Source of the DNA: JABDIY01 sp963751955
GTDB lineage: Bacteria > Actinomycetota > Acidimicrobiia > Acidimicrobiales > SZUA-35
Direction: 5' to 3'
Length of the DNA: 64,000 nucleotides
NCBI GenBank assembly: GCA_963751955.1
Contig: CAVVWM010000003.1
Location: 62,001-126,000, forward strand
Part shown: in pieces, positions 1 through 9,001 of the stretch
Numbering within the stretch: the first letter of the stretch is position 1
Layout: each line of letters opens with the position of its first letter
Position numbers and translations under genes: made by a program
The notes under the pieces: generated by a model
What the model saw: the letters and a program-made list of their open reading frames with translations, nothing else
Database searches by the model: none
Told to the model about the DNA's origin: nothing

Positions 1-1
1 A

Positions 2-970
2 ATCACTCGAACCGTCGACCCACTCGGAGGGAGCTATTACGTCGAAAAACTCACCGCCGACCTTGCCGAGCGAGCTCGGGAGCATCTGCGGGAGATAGAT
101 GAACTGGGTGGCATGACCAAAGCCATCGATTCGGGAATGCCAAAGTTGCGGATCGAGGAAGCTGCTGCCAACCGGCAAGCCCGAGTCGACCGCGGCGATG
201 ACACGGTGGTGGGAGTCAACAAATACGTCGTCGACAACCCCGAGAAGGTCAACGTTCTCGTGATCGACAACAGCGCCGTGCGTCAGTCTCAGATCGCCAG
301 GATCAACACCACCAAGGCCGGACGAGACCCTGCAGCGACCAAGGCCGCACTGGACGCAATCACCCAAGAGGCCCGAGGAGACGGCAACCTACTGGCCGCT
401 TGCGTTGCCGCAGCCCGTCAGCGAGCCACCGTAGGGGAAATGAGCGACGCTATGGAGGCGGTATTCGGGCGCCACGTCGCTCAGACGCGTACCATCGCTG
501 GCGTGTATAGCGCCAACTACGACGGTGACGAGCACTTCGCCCAAGTGTTGGCCAAAGCAGATGCTTTTGCAGCCGATGCCGGTCGTCGGCCTCGAATCCT
601 GGTCGCGAAAATGGGGCAGGATGGTCATGATCGAGGTGCGAAGGTCATTGCAACCGGGTTTGCCGATCTTGGTTTCGACGTCGATGTCGGTCCGCTCTTC
701 CAGACACCGGCCGAAGTAGCCCAGAGCGCCATCGACAACGACGTTCACGTCGTCGGAGTTTCCAGCCAAGCGGCAGGTCACTCGACCCTTGTGCCGTTGC
801 TGATCAAAGAACTGAACGCTCAGGGTGCTTCTGACATCAAGGTCGTATGCGGTGGGGTCATCCCCCCAGACGACTATGCCAATCTCACCAGTGCGGGAGT
901 TTCGGCGATCTTCGGCCCTGGCTCGAACATCGTCGAAGCGGCCGAACAGGTCCTCGACATTCTCACGTGA
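2..970 (+). CDS. methylmalonyl-CoA mutase, C-terminal part (5' end outside window)
   Basis: The reading frame is open from base 2, so the start lies upstream. It catalyses the B12-dependent interconversion of (R)-methylmalonyl-CoA and succinyl-CoA in propionate metabolism. The first visible residues contain DPLGGSYYVE, typical of the end of the substrate-binding barrel. The cobalamin-binding domain follows, with the D-x-H-x-x-G motif (GQDGHDRG, near bases 613-636) that supplies the lower-axial histidine, then the FQTP and GG-V-IPP segments of the B12 fold. The stop overlaps the GTG start of the MeaB-like chaperone gene (GTGA), so the two are probably co-translated. Family assignment is secure. 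Whether this is the single-chain or the large subunit cannot be settled from the fragment. Confidence 0.95.
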   Translation: MTRTVDPLGGSYYVEKLTADLAERAREHLREIDELGGMTKAIDSGMPKLRIEEAAANRQARVDRGDDTVVGVNKYVVDNPEKVNVLVIDNSAVRQSQIARINTTKAGRDPAATKAALDAITQEARGDGNLLAACVAAARQRATVGEMSDAMEAVFGRHVAQTRTIAGVYSANYDGDEHFAQVLAKADAFAADAGRRPRILVAKMGQDGHDRGAKVIATGFADLGFDVDVGPLFQTPAEVAQSAIDNDVHVVGVSSQAAGHSTLVPLLIKELNAQGASDIKVVCGGVIPPDDYANLTSAGVSAIFGPGSNIVEAAEQVLDILT

Positions 971-2271
971 CAGACCGAACGCCATTGGGTGAACTGGTAG
1001 AAGGCCTACGGTCAGGCAACCGCCGCTCGATCGCCCGTGCAATCACGCTGGTCGAGAGCACACACGCACGAGACGTTGAGGCCAAGGTGGACCTGCTCGA
1101 TCACTTGGCGGCAGAATCACGCCGTCCGACGGTGCGGATCGGGATCTCGGGCACACCCGGCGTGGGAAAATCCACTCTCATCGAGTCGATCGGTGTTCGG
1201 CTGCTCGAACGTGGTCACAGGCTGGCGGTTCTGGCGGTAGATCCCAGCAGCGCACGAACTCAAGGCTCGATACTGGGCGACAAGACCCGCATGCCCCAGC
1301 TTTCGGTCGCGGCGGGTGCCTTTGTCCGACCATCGCCGGCAGGTTTTGGGCTAGGAGGAATCACGACGTCCACCGCGTCGTCAATTGCGGTATGTGAAGC
1401 GGGTGGCTTCGACGTCACGTTTGTGGAAACCGTGGGGGTCGGCCAGAGCGAAATCGCCGTTGCGGGAGTCACCGATCTGTTTCTGCTTCTGCACTCCCCC
1501 GGAGGGGGCGACGAACTTCAGGGAATTAAACGTGGTGTCATGGAGCTCGCAGACTGGGTCGCTGTCACCAAGGCCGACGGTGACCTACTTCCCGCAGCCC
1601 GGCGAGCCGAGGGCGAGCTCAAGATGGCACTTCATCTGATGCGCCCCAAGCCAGGGCGGGAAACGACCCCGGTTACCCTCTGTTCGGCCATGACCGGAGA
1701 CGGTCTCGATGACGTTCTCGACGGCTTGTTCGAAATGCACGCGAGCCTTGAGCAGTCCGGTGAAATCGATCGCACGCGCACCGTGCAGGCGTACGCCCAA
1801 TTCCGAGCGGCGTATGAACAGGGTGTGGCTCAGCACATCGACCCCGAGTCGACTCGAAGCCTCTTTGACGGGTCAGCCTCTCCAGTTGGTGCCGCCTATC
1901 GAGCCGTGAAGAAAACCGATCGCAAATCAGAAGTCAATGCCATCACGCTGTTCGTTTCAAACATGGAGCGGTCGATCGACTTCTATCGAATCATGGGCCT
2001 CGATCTCACATTCGGGGGATCCGACACCCCGTTCTCAACCTTGAGCCTCGGAACCAACTACGTGAACCTGGAACTCCAGCCTTCGGCCACGCCGATCAAG
2101 AAGTGGGGTCGACCCATCCTCTTTGTTCCTGATCCGGACGTGCTCTATTCGACGGCGCGCAAGGCTGGATTCGAACCACATTCGGAACCAACCGATGCAC
2201 CTTGGGGCGAGCGGTACTTTCACATCTCAGACCCAGACGGTCATGAGCTGAGCTTCGCCCGACCTCTCTGA
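967..2271 (+). CDS. meaB: MeaB-type G-protein chaperone fused to a VOC (glyoxalase-fold) domain
   Basis: 434 aa from a GTG that overlaps the mutase stop by four bases. Residues about 55-310 form a MeaB/ArgK (MMAA) GTPase, which protects and reloads methylmalonyl-CoA mutase. It has a P-loop GTPGVGKST at 62-70, a switch segment ETVGVGQSE near 153 and a TKADGD base-specificity motif near 200; TK in place of NK is also recalled from human MMAA. From about 320 the frame continues without a stop into a 110-residue VOC-like domain (FVSNMERSIDFYRIMGLDL ... HISDPDGHELSF). The VOC part does not look like classical methylmalonyl-CoA epimerase. The usual MeaB C-terminal dimerisation tail seems shortened. 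An in-frame GTG near the domain boundary leaves open a separate VOC gene whose upstream stop was lost. Confidence 0.9.
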   Translation: MTDRTPLGELVEGLRSGNRRSIARAITLVESTHARDVEAKVDLLDHLAAESRRPTVRIGISGTPGVGKSTLIESIGVRLLERGHRLAVLAVDPSSARTQGSILGDKTRMPQLSVAAGAFVRPSPAGFGLGGITTSTASSIAVCEAGGFDVTFVETVGVGQSEIAVAGVTDLFLLLHSPGGGDELQGIKRGVMELADWVAVTKADGDLLPAARRAEGELKMALHLMRPKPGRETTPVTLCSAMTGDGLDDVLDGLFEMHASLEQSGEIDRTRTVQAYAQFRAAYEQGVAQHIDPESTRSLFDGSASPVGAAYRAVKKTDRKSEVNAITLFVSNMERSIDFYRIMGLDLTFGGSDTPFSTLSLGTNYVNLELQPSATPIKKWGRPILFVPDPDVLYSTARKAGFEPHSEPTDAPWGERYFHISDPDGHELSFARPL

Positions 2272-2290
2272 CAGCCCGGCCAAGTGGCAC

Positions 2291-3550
2291 TCAAAGTGTC
2301 GCAAATGCATCTATCAGCTGCTTGTAAGTCTCGTCCCACGACGTGGGAACGTACGTGGCTGCCTCCCGGCGAGCTAGCTTCAGAGCGTCGTCGTCGTTCA
2401 GCTCAGCCATCAAGGTGATGAGCTCCCGAGGTGAATCGGGATGGAAATGACGAACGGCCCCCGGCGCAATCTCGGGCATGCTGGCCGCGCTACTACATAA
2501 GCAAGGGACTCCACGCGAAACACTTTCGGCAATGGGAATGCCCCACCCCTCGAAGAAACTGGGAAAGACGGTGAAGCGACAATTCTCATAGAGCCACTCC
2601 AACTCTGCGTCACTCGAGTTGTGCAAGAATACGAATCGTTTCGCAATTTCGGGGTCTTCGGTCAGAAGACCGTAGATGTCGTCGGTACGCCAGCCGCGAC
2701 GACCGAGCACGACCATCAGCGGAAGATGAATCTTCCTCCTAGCCGCTTGTTTGTATGCGTAGTAGAGCAGCGAATGGTTCTTCTTCGCCTCGATCGTCCC
2801 AACACACAACACAAAGGGCGGCACCGTCCCTTCATGACCACCAAGAGCGTCGATGATCGGTCGTTTCGGCTCGGTGGGTGTGAACATGTCACCTTCACGA
2901 ATGACAGTGACCGGAACGTCGCTTAGCCCCAGCTCCGATGCCCAACGGGCAAGCTCCTGACGTGTGTGTTCTGACACCGAGACCAGCAGCGCAGCAACCG
3001 GCAGAACAGCCTCGAAGTAGTCGATGAAGCTGGACGAGTTGCCGGCTAGGTGGGGTTGGGTGACGGGTCCCAGGTCGTGGACGAGTTGCACCACCCTCAC
3101 GCCACGGTCCGCGGCGTCTACGACAAACCGAACGAAGTTCGGATCCCACCACTCACCCCATCCGATGAAGAACACGTCGCCGGCTTCGAGCAGGTACGGG
3201 GTCACCGACCCCGTATGGGTCGGGCTCAAACGCGTAGCAACCTGTTTGAAACGCCGTCCAACCCGGGGCAGCTTTTCGATCGAGGCTGCAGCACCAAACA
3301 CCCGCTCGGCAGTAACAGACCAGCCGGGGGCATCCTGCACCGGATCGCTGTAGTGCACACCACCCACCGAGTGGAACCGGTCAAGATCGATCCTGGCAAT
3401 CGACTTTGCTCCTGATACCCACGAGACGAACTCCACGTTGGGGTCCTCAGCCTGAAATCGCCGAGCTAGCTCATCCATTACCCGCGGGATCCCAGTCAGC
3501 GCACCGGGCCAGTGGACCAACTGAGTTGTGTCGAAGACGGTCCGAGCCAC
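2291..3550 (-). CDS. glycosyltransferase, GT4-like (GT-B fold)
   Basis: About 420 aa. It is a retaining GT-B transferase of the mannosyltransferase-like GT4 group and probably adds a sugar to a lipid-linked surface glycan at the inner membrane. The nucleotide-binding half has CVGTIEAKKNH, then FPSFFEGWGIPIAES with the ExxxxG/E region and a final VPCLCS segment. I place the start at GTG 3550 instead of the longer GTG at 3559, because a TAGCGT -10 box overlaps the upstream GTG and ends seven bases before 3550. The same arrangement is preserved in the remnant copy at 12.4 kb. It converges on the MeaB-VOC gene with a 19-base gap. Donor and acceptor cannot be read from the sequence. Confidence 0.85.
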   Translation of the reverse strand: MARTVFDTTQLVHWPGALTGIPRVMDELARRFQAEDPNVEFVSWVSGAKSIARIDLDRFHSVGGVHYSDPVQDAPGWSVTAERVFGAAASIEKLPRVGRRFKQVATRLSPTHTGSVTPYLLEAGDVFFIGWGEWWDPNFVRFVVDAADRGVRVVQLVHDLGPVTQPHLAGNSSSFIDYFEAVLPVAALLVSVSEHTRQELARWASELGLSDVPVTVIREGDMFTPTEPKRPIIDALGGHEGTVPPFVLCVGTIEAKKNHSLLYYAYKQAARRKIHLPLMVVLGRRGWRTDDIYGLLTEDPEIAKRFVFLHNSSDAELEWLYENCRFTVFPSFFEGWGIPIAESVSRGVPCLCSSAASMPEIAPGAVRHFHPDSPRELITLMAELNDDDALKLARREAATYVPTSWDETYKQLIDAFATL

Positions 3551-3557
3551 GCCCAGC

Positions 3558-3563
3558 ACGCTA
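3558..3563 (-). promoter_or_regulatory. -10 box TAGCGT for leaderless glycosyltransferase
   Basis: TAGCGT lies seven bases before GTG 3550 on the minus strand. The box and spacing are conserved in the degraded copy at 12467-12472. No convincing -35 is seen. Confidence 0.5.
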
Positions 3564-3606
3564 CCAGTCGGTGGCGAAGGCTCTGAGGAGCGACGCCGTA
3601 GCAGAG

Positions 3607-3873
3607 CTACTCGATGTTGTTCTGAGGTCTGCTCCAGGTGGAGTTGCTTGGATGATTCAGCCAGGCTGCAAGCTCAGCATCGAGACGATTCAAGGTTCGC
3701 TCGGGGTCATCCAGTGAGTCCAGGTCGACGACTGAGTCTTCGAAGTGCTCGTACCCTCCGGTAGACAAGTCGACTGCACTCCTGCACCTCGTCGAGCGTG
3801 TGGAGGTCCGTCGAAAGGCGGAGCTCATCGGAACTTGGGGACCAAACATGGTTCTATCTTCGGTCGGAACCAC
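3607..3873 (-). CDS. small conserved-in-window hypothetical protein
   Basis: 88 aa from the first ATG; later ATGs at about 3849 and 3826 are equally possible. I do not recognise the family. Support for coding comes from the degraded copy at 12544-12780, where the C-terminal part (RLDAEL.AWLNHPS.STWS) is preserved at protein level while the middle has diverged. It lies between the AI-2E-type transporter and the glycosyltransferase, all on the minus strand. The C-terminal half looks helical and acidic. There is no signal peptide or membrane segment. Confidence 0.45.
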   Translation of the reverse strand: MVPTEDRTMFGPQVPMSSAFRRTSTRSTRCRSAVDLSTGGYEHFEDSVVDLDSLDDPERTLNRLDAELAAWLNHPSNSTWSRPQNNIE

Positions 3874-3976
3874 ACACGAGTGGATGGGTCACCTGGCGAA
3901 GTCGTGTGGGGAAAAATGCCATCTCCACCCTCAACTGTGACGCTGAATCCCAGAACGGTGCCGATGGCGGTCGAGA

Positions 3977-5152
3977 TCATTCGGCAGATCCCTCGTCTCC
4001 CCTATCGTCACGTGCACCGGAGGAATGCGAGCCAGCGACGAGATCCTCCTCCAAACTATCAACGCGCTGTACCCCGGGTACGAACTCGGCCAGGGCGATC
4101 CGAATCGCAGCCGCTGCCGGAACCGAGAGAAGTGCCCCCCAGATGCCCGCAACTGTCGCACCGACTGCTAGCGACAGCAGGATCGTGACCGGGTGGAGTT
4201 GCACCGCCCGTCCCAACAAGAGCGGCGCCAAGAAGTTGCCCTCGATCTGTTGGACGGCGAGGACTACTGCCACCACGATCAACGTGGTTGTCGGCCCATT
4301 GGTGGCGAGCGCAACCGCTGCGGCGAGGATGCCCGCCAGCGTGGCCCCCACCACCGGAATGAATGCGCCGAGGAAGGTAAGCAGTGCCAGCGGGACATAG
4401 AGCGGCACACCGAGCAGCGCCAGGGCGATTCCGATCATCACGCCGTCGACGAGCCCGGTTGCGCCGACGCCGCGAAGGTAGCTGGCAGTCGTCGACCAGA
4501 TTTGGCTTCCGGCATGATTGAGCCGTTCGCCCCTCTCGGGACCCACCAGGGCCGAGACATACTGGGGAAAACGATCCCCGTCTTTACAGATGAAGAACAG
4601 CACGGTGAGAGCGATGAACAGACCCGAGAAGGCGTTGGTGGCAAACCCACCGACGTCGGCAGCGACATTGGCGTTGAGCACTCCGGAATTGGTCACCCAA
4701 TCGCTGAGTTCTTCATCAAGGTTCTCGAGTCGCTCGGACTCGATGTTGAATGGTGGTTTTTGCAGTCGATCTCCGAAATCCACAATCGCTTCGCCCGCAC
4801 GATCTTGAATTTCCGGAGCTTCGCTGACGACCTGGCCGATCACGAACGAAGCTGCCATCGTGAGCAGGAGCAGCGCCCCGATGAAGACGATCACCGCGGC
4901 AAGGCTGCGCGGCACACCGAGGTCTCGGAGTCTGGTGGCCATCGGTTGGAGCACACTTCCGATCAATAACGCCGTGATGATGGCCAGGGCGACCGATCGC
5001 ACTTGGACAAAGGCGAGGTAACCGACGTAGGCCAAAGCGGTTACCGACAGAATCCGCAAGCTCACAAGGGCGGCTGTCTTCAGGAACGGCGTGTCCGCTC
5101 CCCCAGGGATCATGGGAGTACGACCGGATTTCTTCACGAATTCAGCTGCCAC
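3977..5152 (-). CDS. AI-2E family (UPF0118) transporter
   Basis: 391 aa, the usual length for AI-2E/PerM-like transporters. Several hydrophobic helices are clear: a pair at about 27-75, one near 85-105, and a C-terminal cluster from about 205 to 335 (VPLALLTFLGAFIPVVGATLAG and following). The family includes autoinducer-2 exporters and Na+/H+ antiporters, so the substrate is unknown. The C-terminal tail is acidic. A truncated paralogue carrying only the first two helices lies at 12838-13080. The gene starts a leftward run with the small ORF and the GT4 gene. The start is GTG; no clear -10 was found, so it could be off by a few codons. Confidence 0.85.
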   Translation of the reverse strand: MAAEFVKKSGRTPMIPGGADTPFLKTAALVSLRILSVTALAYVGYLAFVQVRSVALAIITALLIGSVLQPMATRLRDLGVPRSLAAVIVFIGALLLLTMAASFVIGQVVSEAPEIQDRAGEAIVDFGDRLQKPPFNIESERLENLDEELSDWVTNSGVLNANVAADVGGFATNAFSGLFIALTVLFFICKDGDRFPQYVSALVGPERGERLNHAGSQIWSTTASYLRGVGATGLVDGVMIGIALALLGVPLYVPLALLTFLGAFIPVVGATLAGILAAAVALATNGPTTTLIVVAVVLAVQQIEGNFLAPLLLGRAVQLHPVTILLSLAVGATVAGIWGALLSVPAAAAIRIALAEFVPGVQRVDSLEEDLVAGSHSSGARDDRGDEGSAE

Positions 5153-5227
5153 ACTCCAAGCCTCGCAGACTCACCAAGCCGATCGGAGCCTCCGCGAGAA
5201 AATCCCCATCGCAGATCCTCGGTGTAG

Positions 5228-6607
5228 TCAGAGGACTGACAACACGAAGGCGCTGGTGCCCGCTCCACCAAACAGAAGTGCAGCCCGTTCATGTTTGCTG
5301 ACGACCAAGACCATCGGGAGCAACGAAAATCCTACTAGGCCGAGTCCGTAGCGGGCGCTGATGACTGGCGCGTATGCTTGGGCAGCAAGGACGGCGTTCA
5401 CCTGAATCAACATGACGCCGAAAAGCGCCGCTGCTACCAGTCCCAGCACAAACGAGCGAGCTTCGCGTCCTCGTGCCGCCTCGAGAACCGCAGCCAGCGT
5501 CGAGGTCAAGGCCAAAACGAAAACCCAACGGCTAAGACCCGGAAATGAGAGCTCGAATGGCACGGACCACAGCCGAAGCGACACCGGCGGCAACAGGTGA
5601 TGGATTGTGGAAGCGATTTCATCAACGGGCCAGCCCTCATAGGTTCGTGCGTTTCCGGTTCCAATCGGACTGGTGAAGTCCCTCGGTGCCATCGCAACGC
5701 TTATGAGCCGCCACCCGATGGTGAATGCAGCGGTCACTGCACCCAACGCGCAGGCCCGAAGGAACCTGCGTGTCAGAGGCAAACCGGACTTCATCAGCAC
5801 CACGACCGAGACGGCCACGATCGGGAAGATTGCCGTTTCCTTGGTGGAAGCGGCCACGGCTGCAAGCACGATCAACCATTCGAAGCCAAGCAGACCACGC
5901 CAATAACGACTGGCAACTGCCACGGCGACTCCACCTATTGCAAGGACCGCACCGTCGGGATTCACAGTTGACACCGAATGAACGAGCGGCGGATACGAAA
6001 GCGAAAACGGGATGATCACCATCAGCGCCGTCAGCCTGTCGAGCCCATTGACGGCCGACGCATCCGCCATGCCGACGAGGAACAATGTGAGGAAGAGCAC
6101 TCCGATCCACCGTGCGGCGATGATCGTCGACATGTCAGTGACGCTTTCTAGAAGTTGGGCGATGGTGCTCGTTATGGCGTAGTACAGCGGCGGCGTCGAG
6201 TTCCGTTGGACGCCATCGTAAGGAAAGTCACCTGGATCGAACGGGGCCGAGCCGCAGCGCGGAAGAGGTATGGAGTCGACAAACGCACGGCGGCAAGCGA
6301 ACTCACGCAGGACCTCCTGGGAATAGGGTTCTCCCAAGGTGGGGAATGAACCATCCTGGAGGCTGACCACGTAGCTCAGATGCGTTTCCTCGTCGAACTG
6401 AGAAATCCGGCTGAAGTCCGCCATCGACAAACCGACAGCAACGAAGGAGGCAATGCAGCAGATCACGATCACAAGAGTGAAAGACCTTGGAGACGTTGAT
6501 CCCTGTTCCTCGGATTCGGTTTGCAGGGTGGAGGTCGTGATCAGCAATAGAAGGCCTCGAAGTTGGAAATGCGTATGCTCAGCCAGCCGTCCAAGCGCGT
6601 ATCCCAA
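5228..6607 (-). CDS. polytopic membrane protein, DUF2142/GT-C-like
   Basis: About 459 aa from a TTG; the true start may be further in, before the first helix at about 44-65. Around ten hydrophobic segments follow. After the first helix comes an extracytoplasmic loop with FDEETHLSY, resembling the acidic D/E-H motif after helix 1 in DUF2142 and related GT-C polyprenyl-phosphate-sugar transferases, then NSTPPLYYAITS. Such enzymes use lipid-linked sugars on the outer face of the membrane. It diverges from the methyltransferase/glycosyltransferase operon that starts at 7053. The function is inferred from topology and the acidic motif only. Confidence 0.7.
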   Translation of the reverse strand: MGYALGRLAEHTHFQLRGLLLLITTSTLQTESEEQGSTSPRSFTLVIVICCIASFVAVGLSMADFSRISQFDEETHLSYVVSLQDGSFPTLGEPYSQEVLREFACRRAFVDSIPLPRCGSAPFDPGDFPYDGVQRNSTPPLYYAITSTIAQLLESVTDMSTIIAARWIGVLFLTLFLVGMADASAVNGLDRLTALMVIIPFSLSYPPLVHSVSTVNPDGAVLAIGGVAVAVASRYWRGLLGFEWLIVLAAVAASTKETAIFPIVAVSVVVLMKSGLPLTRRFLRACALGAVTAAFTIGWRLISVAMAPRDFTSPIGTGNARTYEGWPVDEIASTIHHLLPPVSLRLWSVPFELSFPGLSRWVFVLALTSTLAAVLEAARGREARSFVLGLVAAALFGVMLIQVNAVLAAQAYAPVISARYGLGLVGFSLLPMVLVVSKHERAALLFGGAGTSAFVLSVL

Positions 6608-7052
6608 TCGGACGATTGCCTATCACAATTAACCAAAGCCGCATCTACAGGGCCCTACCTCCGGGATCGGTGTCTTGGCTCCCCGGCGACCATCGGAATA
6701 CGTCGCTCGGATCAACGACGTTCGATCACGTGCAAGGTCCCCCACCAACCACTGGGCCTGAGGCGGACCAGCCCAGCTTGGGACAAAACCTACGTGTGCG
6801 CTGTTGCCCATGCCCAGGTGCGCTGTGTTGAATACCTGGCCTCAACCGACCGACGGCCACGATCTGGTCGGTTTGCTTTCCGATACCGTCGCCGGCAAGA
6901 CCGGACCGCGAGCCCGGGAACAGCGGCGAACAACCATCAGTCCGCTCGGAGTCTTTCGAGTTGGCACCGTCATGCGCTCGCATCGAATCAAAGCAACGTG
7001 GGCCAAGGCGGCGATAACCGATATTTTGGGCCGGTTCTGTAATACTTGGGCG
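6608..7052. other. 445-base stretch without a convincing gene
   Basis: Short ORFs exist on both strands, but none shows a family motif or a good start signal, and they overlap each other. The right end holds the promoter of the 7053 operon. It separates two divergent glycan transcription units and may include debris of a lost gene. Confidence 0.5.
7040..7046 (+). promoter_or_regulatory. -10 box TAATACT, leaderless start of methyltransferase operon
   Basis: TAATACT, preceded by TG at 7038-7039, ends six bases before GTG 7053. This places the transcription start at or next to the start codon. Confidence 0.5.
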
Positions 7053-7808
7053 GTGCAAGACCTATCTCCAGAGCGATGGTCGGTGAGCCCCAAGCACCTC
7101 CTCCGCCAAGGTTGTATCAAGGATGCGCTTGCCCGAAGCCAGCCCTCCACGTTTTTCGAGGCTGGTTCTGGAAACGGCCACCTAACCCGTTGGCTTGTGT
7201 CACAGGGCTTCTCCGGATACGCCAGTGATCTCGGGGCTGAAACCCGAAAGCACCTGGCGGCATCGCTCCGAGGGTCAGCGGTATCGGTTGTCGAAACCGC
7301 AAGCGCCGTAACCGAACCGGTTGACTATCTCTTCGCGTTCGAGGTTCTCGAACACATAAACGACGATGCCGGTGCGATGAACGATTGGCTTCGGGCCCTT
7401 CGCCCAGGCGGGACCGTCGTAGTTTCAATACCTGCGCACCAGAGGAAGTTCAGCATTGCCGACGAGGTGGTGGGGCATGTGCGTAGGTACGACCGAGCAG
7501 ACATAGATGCGCTAGTGGCGACAACGGGTCTCATCGACGCGACAACATACTGCTACGGCTTTCCGCTCAGCGTCCTGTCTCGGACCGTCGAGTCCATACT
7601 TCTCAAAGTCCGCCCACCCTCGATCGAGGGCACCGCCGTGGAAAGATCGATAGATTCCGGGGTCAAACGATCTCTGGCGGCAAGAACGGTTTCTCGACTG
7701 CTGACCGCACGCACGATGGCCCCGTTCCTATGGCTACAGCGGGCCTTCTATAACACTGATCGTGGCGATGGGTTCGTGGTAGTAGCGACGAAGAAATCAG
7801 ACAATTGA
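7053..7808 (+). CDS. class I SAM-dependent methyltransferase
   Basis: 251 aa. A longer frame is open upstream, but the protein homologous to the family begins at GTG 7053, next to a -10 box. Motif I is FFEAGSGNGHLTRWL (about 35-48), and motif II/III lies in FAFEVLEHINDDAGAMNDW followed by LRPGGTVVVSIPA. The segment DE.VGHVRRYDR is shared with the methyltransferase at 30377-31081, so the two are paralogues. Enzymes of this type modify sugars or lipid-linked intermediates in surface glycan loci. It is the first gene of a four-gene rightward run, and its stop overlaps the next start. Confidence 0.82.
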   Translation: MQDLSPERWSVSPKHLLRQGCIKDALARSQPSTFFEAGSGNGHLTRWLVSQGFSGYASDLGAETRKHLAASLRGSAVSVVETASAVTEPVDYLFAFEVLEHINDDAGAMNDWLRALRPGGTVVVSIPAHQRKFSIADEVVGHVRRYDRADIDALVATTGLIDATTYCYGFPLSVLSRTVESILLKVRPPSIEGTAVERSIDSGVKRSLAARTVSRLLTARTMAPFLWLQRAFYNTDRGDGFVVVATKKSDN

Positions 7809-9001
7809 CCTCTCCCCAACCGGGGAGGCCCCGAGTGCTGGTCATTACGACCACGTGGCCACGTACGGCCGGGGATTCCACACCGGCGTTTGTAGCCGAT
7901 CTGTCGAGTGCCCTCAGTTCACACTACGAGATCGAGGTCGTCACGCCGCGCCGCCGAGGCACCGACCGGCTCGAACAGGTCGGCGACGTGACGGTTCATC
8001 GTTTCTGGTTCGGGCCGACCGCAGTGATGAGAGTCGCAGAAGACGCCATTGTTCCGATGTTGAGGCGACAACCGGTTCGCATTCTCGAAGTTCCGTTCTT
8101 TGTCCTTGGAATGGTCGTGGAGAGCATCCGCTCGGCCCGCAGGCTTCGACCCGACGTCGTCCACGCCCATTGGGCACTCCCTTGTGGCGCTGTGGCCTTG
8201 CTGGCCGCCAAAGTTGTTGGCGCACGCGTCGTGATCACCGTGCACGGGGCAGACGTCCACGCTCTCCAAGGCCCCGGATTGCGCAAGCTGAAACGATTCG
8301 TTTTCCGGCGAGCCGACGCTGTGACAACGGTTTCTGAAGAGCTCAAAGAAAGGGTTGTCCAGATCGCCGCTCCCGAAAAGATCGACGTCGCTGTCGTCCC
8401 GATGGGGGTTGACGCCTCATCACTGCGAGGGTTCGCCAAAGGGACCCATCGACAGACCGACCGGGTGGTGTTCGTCGGGCGACTAGCCGAGAAGAAGGGA
8501 GTTCCCATTCTGCTGGTGGCGTTGCAACAACTGGCTGAGGAGGTAAACCTCCATGTTGTCGGGGACGGACCGATGCGGGGAGAGCTCGTTCAGCTGTGCG
8601 CCCGGCTCGGGGTAGAGGATCGAGTGAAGTTCCTGGGAGCACTTCCCCGCCATGAAGTCGCAAAGGAGATCGCGTCCGCCGCTGTGCTCGCGATACCCAG
8701 CGTCACAGCGGCCAACGGAGACAAGGACGGAACACCGGTTGTTCTTGGCGAATCAGTCGCTCTGGGGACAGCCGTTGTGGCTTCAGACGTGGGTGGATTG
8801 TCGGACTACCTCACCGAAGACACCGGCTGGCTGGTGCCCGAAGGCAACTCGGACCGCCTCGCTTTCGCTCTCACCGAGGCGCTGAGCGGTCGATCGACCA
8901 AAGAAAAAGTTGAAGCCGCAACCGAGGTGGTGCTTCCACAGCTCTCTGTGTTGTCGATCAGAGACCGCTATATAGAGCTCTTTTCGCCTCCGGAATCATG
9001 A
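7805..9001 (+). CDS. glycosyltransferase family 4 (GT-B fold)
   Basis: 398 aa from a TTG that overlaps the previous stop (TTGA). N-terminal half: TTTWPRTAGDSTPAF, then HAHWALP and TVHGADVH (about 147), typical of GT4 acceptor-side Rossmann domains. C-terminal half: VVFVGRLAEKKGV (about 221), IPSV......DGTPVVLGESVALG with the nucleotide-sugar-binding glutamates, and VVASDVGGL. It probably transfers a hexose from a nucleotide sugar to a lipid-linked acceptor in the cytosol. Co-transcribed with flanking methyltransferase genes. Donor unknown. Confidence 0.88.
   Translation: MTSPQPGRPRVLVITTTWPRTAGDSTPAFVADLSSALSSHYEIEVVTPRRRGTDRLEQVGDVTVHRFWFGPTAVMRVAEDAIVPMLRRQPVRILEVPFFVLGMVVESIRSARRLRPDVVHAHWALPCGAVALLAAKVVGARVVITVHGADVHALQGPGLRKLKRFVFRRADAVTTVSEELKERVVQIAAPEKIDVAVVPMGVDASSLRGFAKGTHRQTDRVVFVGRLAEKKGVPILLVALQQLAEEVNLHVVGDGPMRGELVQLCARLGVEDRVKFLGALPRHEVAKEIASAAVLAIPSVTAANGDKDGTPVVLGESVALGTAVVASDVGGLSDYLTEDTGWLVPEGNSDRLAFALTEALSGRSTKEKVEAATEVVLPQLSVLSIRDRYIELFSPPES

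Noticed and set aside
389..1042. Long minus-strand ORF opposite the mutase C-terminus
   Set aside because: No family motif; it is a shadow of a strongly conserved coding region on the other strand, as expected at high GC.
6563..7042. Overlapping ORFs in the gap before the 7053 operon
   Set aside because: No motif, no start signal, and composition unlike the neighbours.
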